64,000 nucleotides of DNA from the NCBI RefSeq assembly GCF_003946515.1, contig NZ_RHOM01000001.1, forward strand, positions 161,001 through 225,000, given 5' to 3'. Source of the DNA: Companilactobacillus zhongbaensis (lineage in GTDB: Bacteria; Bacillota; Bacilli; Lactobacillales; Lactobacillaceae). A program made the position numbers and the translations under genes. Below the pieces are notes generated by a model, which was given only the letters and a program-made list of their open reading frames with translations, did no database searches and was not told the DNA's origin. Shown in pieces: positions 47,659 through 57,131 of this stretch; position 1 is the stretch's first letter; each line of letters begins with the position of its first letter.

Positions 47659-47877
47659 TAAGTACCGTATCCCACCCAAAAAAATTTGATTGATAGACCT
47701 TAGGCCCCAGGGGTGGAGAGAATTCGCTGTCAGCCATGAAATTTCACTTAGCGGTTTACCGCTTAGTGAAAGACCCAGCTTTGAAACAAGCGAGCGGTCT
47801 GTGCTCGATTGGTTCAAAGTGGCGTCCATGGCGTTCCACAGCGCAATTCTCGGAACCCCTGGGGCCGGAAATGAACC
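47659..47877 (-). repeat. Family B structured intergenic repeat, copy B8
   Basis: Begins TAAGTACCGTATCCCACC. Outer stem GGCCCCAGGGGT (47703-47714) pairs with ACCCCTGGGGCC (47855-47866). Second stem AATTCGCTGT / ACAGCGCAATT. Inner hairpins CTTAGCGGTTTACCGCTTAG within TTTCAC...GTGAAA, and TTGAAACAAGCGAG...CTCGATTGGTTCAA. Ends GGCCGGAAATGAACC. Confidence 0.88.
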
Positions 47878-47918
47878 ACCGCACAAACTATTACCACTAT
47901 AAAATCCCTAAACCAAAC

Positions 47919-47956
47919 AAAAAAAGCATTGATCAAAAATCGATCAATGCAAAAAA
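47919..47956. terminator. Bidirectional terminator after pepQ
   Basis: AAAAAAGCATTGATC / GATCAATGCAAAAAA; on the minus strand the T-run follows the stem directly after the pepQ stop codon. Confidence 0.88.
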
Positions 47957-47962
47957 CAAAAA

Positions 47963-49063
47963 CTAATCAATGAACTTCAGTTCCTTTGATGTATGTGTGA
48001 ATGGCTCGTTGCCATTTTCCGTAATATAAACACAATCCTCAATACGCACACCTGCTTCATTAGGAATATAAATACCAGGTTCGATCGAGAAGCACATGCC
48101 TGGTTTAAGGACCATGTCGTTTCCTTCCATGATTGATGGGAATTCGTGTTCTGATGTTCCCATTCCGTGGCCTAAACGGTGGATGAAGTACTCGCCGTAT
48201 CCAGCTTTGTCGATGATGTCACGGGCAACTTTGTCTAATTCTGCCGCTGTGATACCAGGTTTAGCGGCGTCCATTGCTGCGTATTGAGCTTCTAAGTCGA
48301 CTTTGTAAATATCCAAGGCTTTTTCGTTTGGCTTACCGAAAGCTACTGTTCTGGAAGCGTCACTGATGTAGCCATTGTGGACTGTTCCTAGGTCAAAAAG
48401 AATTAATTCATCTTTCTTCAAGAGATTCTTTTCTGGACCACCATGTGGATTAGCTGCATTGGCACCTGCTTGCACGATGGTATCGAAACTCATGTGCATG
48501 ATACCTTTTTTCATTAGGGCGTATTCGATTTCTGCAACTACATCTTGTTCAGTGCGTCCTTCTTTGATAGCGTTGAACGCTACTTCAAAGGCATAGTCAG
48601 CTTCTTTTCCGGCTGCTTTAAGATTTTCAATTTCTTCCGGTGTCTTGATCAAACGAGCGTTTTCCATGTATCTCGAAAGATTTCCTGGAAATTCTGCGTT
48701 AGGGAAGTGTTTTTTGACGATTTCAAATTTTTGCACGGTCAAATTGTCTTTTTCAGTGGCCCATGATTTAGGATCACTTTTGACATCTTTGATGTGGTCT
48801 GCTAACATTTTCCAGCCGTCTTCATTATCAAGATATCCGAAAACATCCTTGTCCCAACCGGCTTTTTTAACAGAGCCAACCTCGAGTGCTGGTGCGAAAA
48901 TGAATGGATCTTTGTCAGGAAATACGATCAATGCTAAAATTCTCTCTACCGGATCGCTATAAAATCCTGTAAAATAGTTAATATCTGTTGGATCAGAGAT
49001 ATATGCGATATCGTAATTATTGTCGCCCAGATATTTTTGTAGGTCTAATAATTGTGTCTTCAT
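47963..49063 (-). CDS. pepQ: Xaa-Pro dipeptidase PepQ
   Basis: M24 metallopeptidase (prolidase) that releases proline from X-Pro dipeptides. 366 residues. N-terminal creatinase-like domain, then metal ligands in LFDLGTVHNGYISDASRTV (two Asp), HRLGHGMGTSEHEFPSI (His), CFSIEPGIYIP (Glu) and GVRIEDCVYI (Glu). Divergent from ccpA with a cre-like site between, an arrangement known in lactobacilli and lactococci. Confidence 0.95.
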   Translation of the reverse strand: MKTQLLDLQKYLGDNNYDIAYISDPTDINYFTGFYSDPVERILALIVFPDKDPFIFAPALEVGSVKKAGWDKDVFGYLDNEDGWKMLADHIKDVKSDPKSWATEKDNLTVQKFEIVKKHFPNAEFPGNLSRYMENARLIKTPEEIENLKAAGKEADYAFEVAFNAIKEGRTEQDVVAEIEYALMKKGIMHMSFDTIVQAGANAANPHGGPEKNLLKKDELILFDLGTVHNGYISDASRTVAFGKPNEKALDIYKVDLEAQYAAMDAAKPGITAAELDKVARDIIDKAGYGEYFIHRLGHGMGTSEHEFPSIMEGNDMVLKPGMCFSIEPGIYIPNEAGVRIEDCVYITENGNEPFTHTSKELKFID

Positions 49064-49153
49064 AACCTTCTCCTTAATTAATATTTACACAAAGTATACC
49101 ATTGAAAATAGTTTTCCGTTTGAAAAAAATATGAAAACACGTCATATAAAGCG

Positions 49154-49167
49154 AGTAAACGCTTGCA
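49154..49167. promoter_or_regulatory. Candidate cre site between pepQ and ccpA
   Basis: AGTAAACGCTTGCA keeps the AANCGNT core and most of the consensus. Its position between divergent pepQ and ccpA suggests CcpA autoregulation. Confidence 0.6.
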
Positions 49168-49189
49168 AATTATGTTATAGTCTGATAAA
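49163..49189 (+). promoter_or_regulatory. Candidate ccpA promoter
   Basis: TTGCAA (49163-49168), then GATAAA at 49184-49189, 15 bases apart. The -35 overlaps the cre-like site, which would let CcpA block it. Confidence 0.4.
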
Positions 49190-49230
49190 TTAAGTATGAC
49201 TAAATGGAAAAATGAAAGAGTGTAATATTT

Positions 49231-50232
49231 ATGGAAAAAAAAGTGGTAACTATATATGACGTGGCTGAGGCAGCCAATGTTTCTATGGCCACCATTTCTC
49301 GTGTCGTAAATGGAAATGCTAACGTCAAAGAGGAAACTAGAAAAAGGGTATTGGAAGTCATTGATCGCTTGAATTACCGTCCCAACGCGGTAGCTCGTGG
49401 TCTTGCAAGTAAGAAGAGTACAACTATCGGTGTTATTCTGCCAGATATCACTGACTTGTACTTTGCTTCATTAGCCAAAGGTATTGATGATGTTGCATCA
49501 ATGTATAAATACAACATCATTTTGACTAGTTTGCAAGAATCGATCGGCGATGAAGAACAAATTTTGAATAATTTACTTTCAAAACAAGTCGATGGCTTGA
49601 TTTACATGGGCAAACAATTGTCCAAGAAAGTGAAGAGAACGCTTGGTAGTTCTAAGACTCCAATCGTTTTGGCCGGATCCGTTGACCGCAATAATGAAAC
49701 AGCCAGTGTAAACATTGACTTTACTGATGCTGTTTACAACATTATTAGCCAACTAGTTCAAAATGGTCACAAGAAGATTGCTTTTGTCGGTGGAAGTTTG
49801 GAAAATCCTATCGATGGTAAGTATCGTCTTGATGGTTACAAGAAAGCCCTAAAGAAAGCTCATATCAATTTTTCATCCAACCTTGTGTTTGAGGCTGAAT
49901 ATTCAGTAAGAGCTGGTGAAGCAATTTGGGACGCTGTTAAGAATAGTGGTGCAACAGCTGCTTACGTTACAGAAGATCTCTTAGCTGCAGGTATTTTGAA
50001 TTCAGCCATGAAATCTGGAACAAAGGTTCCAGAAGACTTTGAAATCTTTACAAGTAACAATACTGTCTTGTGTGAAGTTACAAGACCTAAGATGAGTTCG
50101 ATCGAAGAACCATTGTATGATATTGGTGCCGTAGCAATGCGTTTGTTGACTAAGATGATGAATCAAGAACAAATCGACGAAAACACGGTTAAATTGCCAT
50201 ACAGCATCGTTAAACGTGAATCAACTAAGTAG
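49231..50232 (+). CDS. ccpA: Catabolite control protein A (LacI/GalR family)
   Basis: Master regulator of carbon catabolite repression; binds cre sites with HPr-Ser-P. 333 residues. HTH plus hinge: TIYDVAEAANVSMATISRVVNGNANVKEETRKRV...YRPNAVARGLASKKS. Periplasmic-binding-like core: TIGVILPDITDLYFASLAKGIDD, and KIAFVGGSLENPIDGKYRLDGY. Full length. Confidence 0.95.
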   Translation: MEKKVVTIYDVAEAANVSMATISRVVNGNANVKEETRKRVLEVIDRLNYRPNAVARGLASKKSTTIGVILPDITDLYFASLAKGIDDVASMYKYNIILTSLQESIGDEEQILNNLLSKQVDGLIYMGKQLSKKVKRTLGSSKTPIVLAGSVDRNNETASVNIDFTDAVYNIISQLVQNGHKKIAFVGGSLENPIDGKYRLDGYKKALKKAHINFSSNLVFEAEYSVRAGEAIWDAVKNSGATAAYVTEDLLAAGILNSAMKSGTKVPEDFEIFTSNNTVLCEVTRPKMSSIEEPLYDIGAVAMRLLTKMMNQEQIDENTVKLPYSIVKRESTK

Positions 50233-50237
50233 ACTAG

Positions 50238-50272
50238 AGTATCTCTGAAACTATTCAGAGATGCTTTTTTTT
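50238..50272 (+). terminator. Terminator of ccpA
   Basis: AGTATCTCTGAA / TTCAGAGATGCT followed by eight T. Confidence 0.9.
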
Positions 50273-50295
50273 ATTGAAAATCTTGCATTAAACTA

Positions 50296-50340
50296 GCAAA
50301 AGCCTCCAAACGTGAAAAATACGCTTGAAGGCTTTTTTGC
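50296..50340. terminator. Second hairpin between ccpA and the small membrane gene
   Basis: GCAAAAGCC / GGCTTTTTTGC with AAACG / CGCTT pairing inside; T-runs on both strands, so it may serve the convergent small gene. Confidence 0.7.
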
Positions 50341-50348
50341 ATTAGTAT

Positions 50349-50648
50349 TTAGCTGTTAGAATGTTTCTTCTGTTTGACCATTTCCCAAATGATGACGATC
50401 AAGTAACCAAAAGCAACCAATGTCAGTCCACCGGTCACAACGGCATTTAATTCGTAAGGTAAGTTGAAAAAATAAGTCAGCATGGAATAAATCGTGTTCA
50501 ATAAGACGACAGTAGCTAAAGTCATCGATTTATCCCAAAGTTTTAAATTGTGCTTAGCTTTATAGATCGTAATGCCGACCATGAATAAGATCAAAATAAT
50601 AGCAACGATGTAAAGGCAAGTCTGCAAAAAGCTGGGACTAAAGTACAT
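50349..50648 (-). CDS. Small three-helix membrane protein, unknown function
   Basis: 99 residues with three hydrophobic segments (about 8-28, 40-58 and 67-88) and a basic tail VKQKKHSNS. No family recognised with confidence. A good GGAG-type site (AAGGAGTG on the minus strand) precedes ATG 50648. Own transcription unit. Confidence 0.75.
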   Translation of the reverse strand: MYFSPSFLQTCLYIVAIILILFMVGITIYKAKHNLKLWDKSMTLATVVLLNTIYSMLTYFFNLPYELNAVVTGGLTLVAFGYLIVIIWEMVKQKKHSNS

Positions 50649-50793
50649 GGGATCACTCCTTAATGATTAACTTAACCATTCTAACATAAGTCAGAATGAG
50701 AGCGGAAGACGTTGTTTTTTTCTGATTGATCGATTCTAAAAAAACAGGAAGGGTTAATTGATTATCAGATAATTCTACATTTAAAAATGAGCA

Positions 50794-50824
50794 TAAAAAA
50801 AGACCACACCGTTAAAGTGTGATC
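50794..50824 (-). terminator. Terminator of the PBP gene
   Basis: On the minus strand GATCACAC / GTGTGGTC with loop TTTAACG-type, followed by seven T. Confidence 0.88.
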
Positions 50825-50831
50825 AGTATTA

Positions 50832-53591
50832 TTATTCAGCTTCGATCAAGGAACCACCGCCGCCAGCAGCCGCACCTGAGCCGCCAGTTGAGGTTGAGCC
50901 TCCGCCAATGCCAGAACCTGATCCGGCACCAGCTCCACCGGTTGAGCCAGTTCCTGTACCGGAACCTGATCCAGTCGAACCAGTTGTTGAACCAGTTCCC
51001 GTACCAGCTCCTGATCCAGTTCCTGTTTCTGAATTACCGGAAGTAGTAGTTGAGTTGTTATTTCTTGATCTAGTTGTCGTTGATGAACTACTGTTTGTTG
51101 TTACTTCTGAGGAGTCATCATCATTTGCACTATTACTAAAGCCAGAAGTTCTACCGCTTCCGTTTTCTGAAGCTATTTCGTCAGCTGACTTGGATGAGTC
51201 GCCGAGAGTCTTAACGACACCGTAGCCGTTGCTACGACCGAAGTAATTATTCCAGAAGAGACGATAATTCTTAGCAGTACCACCGATAGCAAATCCATCG
51301 TAAGACATGCTGTCTGGTTGGCCTTTGTAATAAAGTGATTGGGTCGTGTGTTGGTTTACCCGTGAGGTAATACCGTTGTATTCAATCGAACCAGTTCGAG
51401 TACCAGTTTCCTTGTCGACCCTGTATGATTGAACACCATCCGGACGATTGAACTTCTTGTGTGCGTTCATTACGCCCGGATCTTCTTTGTAAACGGCGTT
51501 AGCCATCCGCGACCATAATTCCTGATTAATATCAGTCGAGTTGCTGGATAAGTTGTGATTATTTCCGTAGAAGTTATCGTAACCGATCCATGAAGCCATG
51601 GTCATTCCATCGGTACTACCTAAGAACCAGTTATCACGGTAGTCGTTAGAAGTACCAGTCTTACCAAACATGTTCTTGGTACTGAAGTTTGCCTCATAAG
51701 AAAGGGCCGAAGCAGTACCTTTGGTAACTACACCGTGGAGCATGTTTTGGATGATATAAGACGTTTGTTCACTGAAGACTCTAGTCTTCTTAGTCTTATG
51801 TTGATAAATAACTTTTCCACTTGGATCGGTGATCTTATCGATGACGTAAGGATCGACGTGAACACCTTTATTAGCAAAAGTAGAAAAAGCACTAGCTTGC
51901 TCTAAGACGGTGACACCTTTATCAGTACCACCAAGAGTAATACCTAGTTGAGCATATTCACTATCAGTTAAGTGGATACCCATTTTTTCCATATATTTCT
52001 TGGAACTAATATTATTTTGACGTAAGTAATTGTACAAGTTAACTGTTGGGATATTGTACGATTCTTCAAGTGTTTCACGTGCTGAGATGAAACGATTTTG
52101 AATCGTTTGACCGTAGTCAGTAGGTGAATACTTCTTAAATTTCGTCTTGAAATCGGCTAACATAGTTTGTGAGCCGATCATGCCGTTTTCAATCGCAGGT
52201 CCAAAAGTGATCAATGGTTTGATCGATGAACCTGGAGAACGGTTCGTGTCGAAGGCGTGGTTGATCTGTGAACGTTTGAAGTTCAGACCACCGACAAAGC
52301 CTAACACTTGACCAGATTTGTTGTCTAAGAGGACAGAACCGTTTTGCACAGAATCAGTAACTTTAACTGACTTACCAGTTGCCGGATCGATACCGGTATC
52401 GGTATGCGATTCACCTAAGTTATTTTCAAATCCTTGTGCTTGTTGATTCATTTGTGTGTAAAGATTCTTGACGATAGTACTGTCAACACGATAATTCTTA
52501 TCATGTAATTCAGTATCTGCTTGAGTGTAGTACTTCTTATATAAGTTTTCATCCTTTTGCAGATCCTTATAAGCAATACCATCGTTCTTAGCTAGTCGTT
52601 TGATCAAGATCGTCCTAGTTTGTTCAGTCAGCAAGTTATAAACATAACCATATTTGATCTTGTGACTCTTAGCTTTTTCAGGTTCTTGGAAATCATTTTT
52701 AAGGTCGAAATCCTTAGCCTGATTGTATTCAGATTCGGTGATCTGCTTATCACGATACATTCTGAATAAAACGATATTCTTCCGTTTCATTCCTAGACTG
52801 ATGTCATTTTTGACCTTACCATCTGTGTCGTAGGGAGTATATATCGAAGGACTTTGTGGCAGTCCTGCAACAAAAGCAGATTCAGCCAAGTTCAGATCTG
52901 CAGCATCCTTACCGAATAATCCTTGAGCAGCAGCTTGGACACCTTGAATATTTTGACCCTTATTATTTCGACCAAGGGTCGCAGCGTTAAGATAATTTTC
53001 TAAGATCTCATCTTTGGTAAAGTACTTATCCACACGCATAGCAAGGAAAATTTCCACAGCTTTACGTTTCCAAGTAGTTTCTGATGAAAGCAACTGCATC
53101 TTAACAGTTTGCTGCGTCAACGTTGAACCACCAGTCTGCGTACCGATCCCGGTAACATCAGAAAGGACAGCCCTGAAAAGAGATTTAGGTTCAACACCAG
53201 AATGCTTGTAAAAATCACTATCTTCGGTAGCAACAACAGCTTTTTTCAAGTAAGGTGACATTTCGGACAACGAAACACGTTTTCCAACCAAAGTCTTTTG
53301 AAGGTTTTCAACTTTTTCATCATTGGCAAAATAAAGAGAAGTCGAATTATTAACATCATCAAGCTGAGCTTTCATTTCATGCTTAGTAGGCACGGCAACT
53401 TGGCTAGTCAAAGAAGAAACATAACCAAAACCAAGCCCGACCACCAAACTAACCACAACAAACAACCCAGCAATCACATACAAAACGATCCGACGAATAA
53501 CCTCGATCGTCAAGTTAGCGCGAGAAGCAAAGTCCGACCAACTCTTAATACCCTTTATGCCATTAACAATACTATTCCATAAATTTTTCAA
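50832..53591 (-). CDS. Class A penicillin-binding protein (PBP1A/2A family)
   Basis: Bifunctional peptidoglycan glycosyltransferase/DD-transpeptidase, membrane anchored. 919 residues. Helix at about 35-58 (VLYVIAGLFVVVSLVVGLGFGY). GT51 domain with VVATEDSDFYKHSGVEP and GGSTLTQQTVKMQ. Transpeptidase domain with SPGSSIKPL (Ser-x-x-Lys), a Ser-x-Asn candidate SYN in ESYNIPTVN, and FGKTGTSND (Lys-Thr-Gly). The last 125 residues are low complexity: Ser/Asn/Thr rich, then Gly/Thr/Ser repeats (GTGSG type), a likely wall-spanning disordered tail. Confidence 0.93.
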   Translation of the reverse strand: MKNLWNSIVNGIKGIKSWSDFASRANLTIEVIRRIVLYVIAGLFVVVSLVVGLGFGYVSSLTSQVAVPTKHEMKAQLDDVNNSTSLYFANDEKVENLQKTLVGKRVSLSEMSPYLKKAVVATEDSDFYKHSGVEPKSLFRAVLSDVTGIGTQTGGSTLTQQTVKMQLLSSETTWKRKAVEIFLAMRVDKYFTKDEILENYLNAATLGRNNKGQNIQGVQAAAQGLFGKDAADLNLAESAFVAGLPQSPSIYTPYDTDGKVKNDISLGMKRKNIVLFRMYRDKQITESEYNQAKDFDLKNDFQEPEKAKSHKIKYGYVYNLLTEQTRTILIKRLAKNDGIAYKDLQKDENLYKKYYTQADTELHDKNYRVDSTIVKNLYTQMNQQAQGFENNLGESHTDTGIDPATGKSVKVTDSVQNGSVLLDNKSGQVLGFVGGLNFKRSQINHAFDTNRSPGSSIKPLITFGPAIENGMIGSQTMLADFKTKFKKYSPTDYGQTIQNRFISARETLEESYNIPTVNLYNYLRQNNISSKKYMEKMGIHLTDSEYAQLGITLGGTDKGVTVLEQASAFSTFANKGVHVDPYVIDKITDPSGKVIYQHKTKKTRVFSEQTSYIIQNMLHGVVTKGTASALSYEANFSTKNMFGKTGTSNDYRDNWFLGSTDGMTMASWIGYDNFYGNNHNLSSNSTDINQELWSRMANAVYKEDPGVMNAHKKFNRPDGVQSYRVDKETGTRTGSIEYNGITSRVNQHTTQSLYYKGQPDSMSYDGFAIGGTAKNYRLFWNNYFGRSNGYGVVKTLGDSSKSADEIASENGSGRTSGFSNSANDDDSSEVTTNSSSSTTTRSRNNNSTTTSGNSETGTGSGAGTGTGSTTGSTGSGSGTGTGSTGGAGAGSGSGIGGGSTSTGGSGAAAGGGGSLIEAE

Positions 53592-53903
53592 GTTAGTTAA
53601 ACCCCTTTAAAAAGTTACATAGGTTAATTATATAATAAAATACATCATAACGCTCGACAAAAAAAGATGCAGGGGCAAAGCAAGATAATAGTGCAGATGA
53701 GAAGGGCGAAAGTTAAATAACACTTAAAATAGGTGTTTTTAATCCTACATTATGCACCAACAACCAACAGATAAGAAAAAAATCGAAATGTAACGGGTCT
53801 TTACAGTAAAATAAATATATTAGATAGGAATACCGACAAAAATAGAACAAGCAAGATTAGTTGGGTACCTCTTTATGACAAAAAGAGTTTACCACTATAA
53901 AAG
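53592..53903. other. Non-coding region upstream of the PBP gene
   Basis: About 310 bases, A-rich on the top strand. A weak hairpin AACACTT / AGGTGTT lies near 53719-53740. No gene seen. Confidence 0.4.
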
Positions 53904-54123
53904 TAAGTACCGTACCCCACCAAAACATGATATTTATACTAACCTAGGTTTCGAGGGGTGGAGGGAATTCACCGTCAGCCATGAAATTTCACTTAGCGGT
54001 TTACCGCTTAGTGAAAGACCCAGCTTTGAAACAAGCGAGCGGTCCTTGCTCGATTGGTTCAAAGTGGCGTCCATGGCGTTCCACGGCGCAATTCCCGGAA
54101 CCCCTCGAAACCGGCAGTGAACC
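53904..54123 (-). repeat. Family B structured intergenic repeat, copy B9
   Basis: Begins TAAGTACCGTACCCCACC. Outer stem GGTTTCGAGGGGT (53947-53959) pairs with ACCCCTCGAAACC (54100-54112). Inner module nearly identical to B8 although the outer stem differs. Ends GGCAGTGAACC. Confidence 0.9.
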
Positions 54124-54125
54124 TC

Positions 54126-54165
54126 AAAAAAAAATCCTCTCTGATAAAAATCAGAAGAGGATTTT
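54126..54165. terminator. Terminator of pepV
   Basis: AAAATCCTCT / AGAGGATTTT enclosing CTGATAAAAATCAG; A-run on the left gives the minus-strand T-run. Confidence 0.9.
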
Positions 54166-54168
54166 AAA

Positions 54169-55569
54169 TTATTTAATCAATCTATAAATAGCATCCGCAT
54201 AAATAGCAGTAGCCTTAAACAGCTTATCTAAATTGATATACTCATTAGCCTGATGCATAACGTTCTCATCACCAGGGAACAAAACACCAAAAGCCACACC
54301 ATTCTTCAAAATCCGACCATAAGTACCGCCACCAACCGTATAAGGTTGTGAAGTCTCATCATCAGTATGAGCACGGTAAGCTTCCATTAATGATTGAACT
54401 AGTGGATCGTTAGCATCAACGAAATGAGGTGCTTGATTGTGTCCTTCAATTGCTGCAGAAACACCAGCAGGAAGATGAGCGTTGACCTTTTCAGTCAAAC
54501 TGTCACCATCGTCACCCTTAGGATAACGAATGTTAAGCAACAAGTTAGCTTCATCGCTATTGAAGGCAAAGATATCAGGTGAGATAGTAAGGTCACCCAT
54601 GACTTCATCATTGTGTTGCAAGCCTAAAGCTTTTCCATAATGATCTAATAAAAGATTGTCGGTAATGAATTCAAAGTAAGTTTTTTCAGCAGCTTGTAAT
54701 GGTAAGCTCGTCAAGAACTTAGCCAAGTAAGTTGCAGCATTAACACCGTTGAACGGTTCCATAGCATGTGAGCCTTTACCGACAACTTTGATGGTGTAAG
54801 AATTACCACTCTTGTTAGTTTCACCAGTGATCTCATCGTGCTCGTTTAAAAATTCGTGGAAGTCGTTAGCTAAATCGTCGAGCTTGCCATCGTTGTCTGA
54901 AAGAGTTGCTTCAGCGTGTTGGGGCACCATGTTAGCTCTCAAACCACTTTCAAACTTTTCAACGAGACCGTTGCCACCAGTAGGGAACTTGATATTGAAT
55001 GAAACAATACCTTTTTCACCATTGATAACTGGGAATTCGGCATCAGGAGAAAAACCAGTTTCAGGCATCTTTTCCTTTTCCATGTAGTGGTTCATGCCGA
55101 CCCAATCACTTTCCTCGTCCGTACCTAAGATCAAGTGAGCTGACTTAGAAATAGGAAGCTTCAGTTCTTTGATGATCTTCATGGCATAATAAGCTGCCAA
55201 TCCTGGTCCTTTATCATCAGAAGTTCCACGACCGTATAAATTGCCGTCTTTTACAGTTGGTGAGAAAGCATCAGTGTCCCAGCCTGGTCCTTCAGGAACA
55301 ACGTCGACGTGGGATAAGATAGCGATAGGTTCATCGCTGTCACCTAATTCGATACGACCAGCTAAGTTGTCGACATTTTTATTGACGAAGCCGTCACGCT
55401 CAGCAAAATGTAAAAATGTTTGTAGTGCTTTTGCAGGCCCGGGGCCTAGTGGAAAATCCTTAGTTTTGTGTTCAACATCTCGCGAACTATCAATACTTAA
55501 TAACTCTGAAAGATCGTTGAGCAGTTCGTCTGAACGATGAGAAACTTCTTTTTCCCAATCAATTGACAT
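54169..55569 (-). CDS. pepV: Dipeptidase PepV
   Basis: Dinuclear zinc dipeptidase of the M20 family with broad dipeptide range, typical of lactobacilli. 466 residues. Metal motifs: AILSHVDVVPEGPGWD (His, Asp), YGRGTSDDKGPGLA (Asp), LILGTDEESDWVGMNHY (Glu-Glu), FSPDAEFPV (Asp), and the C-terminal His. GGAGG precedes ATG. Confidence 0.95.
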   Translation of the reverse strand: MSIDWEKEVSHRSDELLNDLSELLSIDSSRDVEHKTKDFPLGPGPAKALQTFLHFAERDGFVNKNVDNLAGRIELGDSDEPIAILSHVDVVPEGPGWDTDAFSPTVKDGNLYGRGTSDDKGPGLAAYYAMKIIKELKLPISKSAHLILGTDEESDWVGMNHYMEKEKMPETGFSPDAEFPVINGEKGIVSFNIKFPTGGNGLVEKFESGLRANMVPQHAEATLSDNDGKLDDLANDFHEFLNEHDEITGETNKSGNSYTIKVVGKGSHAMEPFNGVNAATYLAKFLTSLPLQAAEKTYFEFITDNLLLDHYGKALGLQHNDEVMGDLTISPDIFAFNSDEANLLLNIRYPKGDDGDSLTEKVNAHLPAGVSAAIEGHNQAPHFVDANDPLVQSLMEAYRAHTDDETSQPYTVGGGTYGRILKNGVAFGVLFPGDENVMHQANEYINLDKLFKATAIYADAIYRLIK

Positions 55570-55634
55570 ATATTAAAAACCTCCGAATAGAATTGAAATC
55601 ATTTTACCAAAGCTAGAGAATTATGGCTAATCAT

Positions 55635-57065
55635 TTAAATTTTGTTCATTGAATAATTATCCGACTCAACCCGCTTCGTGAAAGGAACGTGGTCGAATAA
55701 TTTGACTAAACTTGTGTCTGTGACCGGCTTGGTATCATTCGTTTTTAAAAAGCCGAAATCTTGTAACAAGTCGATATTGCGGATCCTTTGACTAGGTTCC
55801 ATATCAAAGTAACTATCTTGACTATTATTGCCGTTAACTGTTTCTGGATTAAGCTGGATCAAAACGTGTTTAGCATTGATCCAACCGTCTTTAACTTTCA
55901 ACCAAGTTTCCGAACCGACTTTTTGAATGTTCTGGATCGTTTGTGGTTGGTCGATCGCCATTTCACCGGAAATACTGTCTTCATCTGTTGGATCATCATA
56001 TAAGAAATTGTCAGGCTGTTGTGAACGATAGACAGCCTTGGCACCATAATAAGGTCGTAATTGCTTCAAGTTGGCATCCGAATTAAATCCTTCGGCCTTA
56101 GCAAACATGTTTTCACCTAGTTGAACGTATTTTTGACCACGGAATTTGATAATATTAGAAACGTGGTATCCATCTAGTGGGTGGACCTTTTTCTTCGTCT
56201 TTATCAACTTATAAGGATTTTCATAAATGGTTAAGTCTTTCAATCCAAAGTAAAAAGTGTTTTGATTGAAGGATGTTTCTTTGGAATCGTCTTTCAAATT
56301 ACGGTATTCATTACCAGTAGCTGGGAAGTTCGTGACAACACCGTCAATCGGCATATTGACTAAAGTGTTCCATTTACTAGGAACTTCATTCATTTCATCC
56401 CAAACGTAGATCGACTTGTGCATGTAGTGCATCGTGTCGATGATCTCTGGGGTAACGATATTTGATGAAAGATTGACACCAGTCACATAGGATAAGACTT
56501 CAAAATTGACCCGTTTGATAGTACCAGCGATGAAGATCCGTGGAATATCGGGCAAGATCTGAGACAGCTTTTCCAAACTGGAAGCTGAAAACGAGTGGAA
56601 CATAACTCGATCATTCATGTGGTATTTTTCAATACTCGTTTTGATCAAGTCCTCCATATTTTTGGGATTGCCTTTTTTCGTTTTCTTAGTCTCAATCAGG
56701 AATTTTGCGTTAGGATTATCTTTGTAATGTTCAAAAAGCTGATCCAAACTATGCATTGGTTCACCGTTTTTTTGATATAAGGTGCTCAAATATGAAAAAT
56801 CGTGCTGAGAGACGATGGCAGGGGTCCCGGTAACACGTTCTAAGTTACGATCGTGGGAAATGACCAAGACATTGTCTTTAGAAACGTGCATGTCTAGTTC
56901 AACGTAATCGGCACCTTCAGCAAAAGCCGTGTCGATACTTTGAAAGGTTTCTTCAGGAGCTTTGACTGGATCACCTCGGTGACCGATAACTGAGAAACCA
57001 CTGCCGAAAACGAATATAATAGAAATAAAAGCTAAATAAAACGCCAAATGTTTTTTTGAGTTCAT
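55635..57065 (-). CDS. Membrane-anchored or secreted glycerophosphodiester phosphodiesterase with C-terminal SH3-like region
   Basis: 476 residues. N-terminal signal or anchor helix (HLAFYLAFISIIFVFGSGF) is joined almost directly to the GDPD domain (about 25-255): VIGHRGDPVKAPEETFQSID, VELDMHVSKDNVLVISHD, and GVVTNFPATG. The metal and catalytic residues (His-Arg-Gly, Glu-x-Asp, His) are present. Residues about 270-400 contain two SH3/GW-like wall-binding segments (HVSNIIKFRGQKYVQLGENMF; TWLKVKDGWINAKHVLI). A role in turnover of lipoteichoic acid or phospholipid glycerophosphodiesters is inferred. Confidence 0.85.
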   Translation of the reverse strand: MNSKKHLAFYLAFISIIFVFGSGFSVIGHRGDPVKAPEETFQSIDTAFAEGADYVELDMHVSKDNVLVISHDRNLERVTGTPAIVSQHDFSYLSTLYQKNGEPMHSLDQLFEHYKDNPNAKFLIETKKTKKGNPKNMEDLIKTSIEKYHMNDRVMFHSFSASSLEKLSQILPDIPRIFIAGTIKRVNFEVLSYVTGVNLSSNIVTPEIIDTMHYMHKSIYVWDEMNEVPSKWNTLVNMPIDGVVTNFPATGNEYRNLKDDSKETSFNQNTFYFGLKDLTIYENPYKLIKTKKKVHPLDGYHVSNIIKFRGQKYVQLGENMFAKAEGFNSDANLKQLRPYYGAKAVYRSQQPDNFLYDDPTDEDSISGEMAIDQPQTIQNIQKVGSETWLKVKDGWINAKHVLIQLNPETVNGNNSQDSYFDMEPSQRIRNIDLLQDFGFLKTNDTKPVTDTSLVKLFDHVPFTKRVESDNYSMNKI

Positions 57066-57131
57066 AAAAAGCTCCTAAAATTAATAAATTACTATAAAGT
57101 AAATAATATAACTTATTGAGGTGTTTAGAGA

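Noticed and set aside
47690..47966. Two similar open frames here and at 53875-54187 with near-identical protein words
   Set aside because: The similarity is due to shared family B modules (B8, B9), read in two frames in each copy; frames are not conserved in other copies.
50908..51225. Proline-rich open frame antisense to the PBP tail
   Set aside because: It is the complement of the Gly/Ser/Thr repeat coding sequence; no initiation signal.
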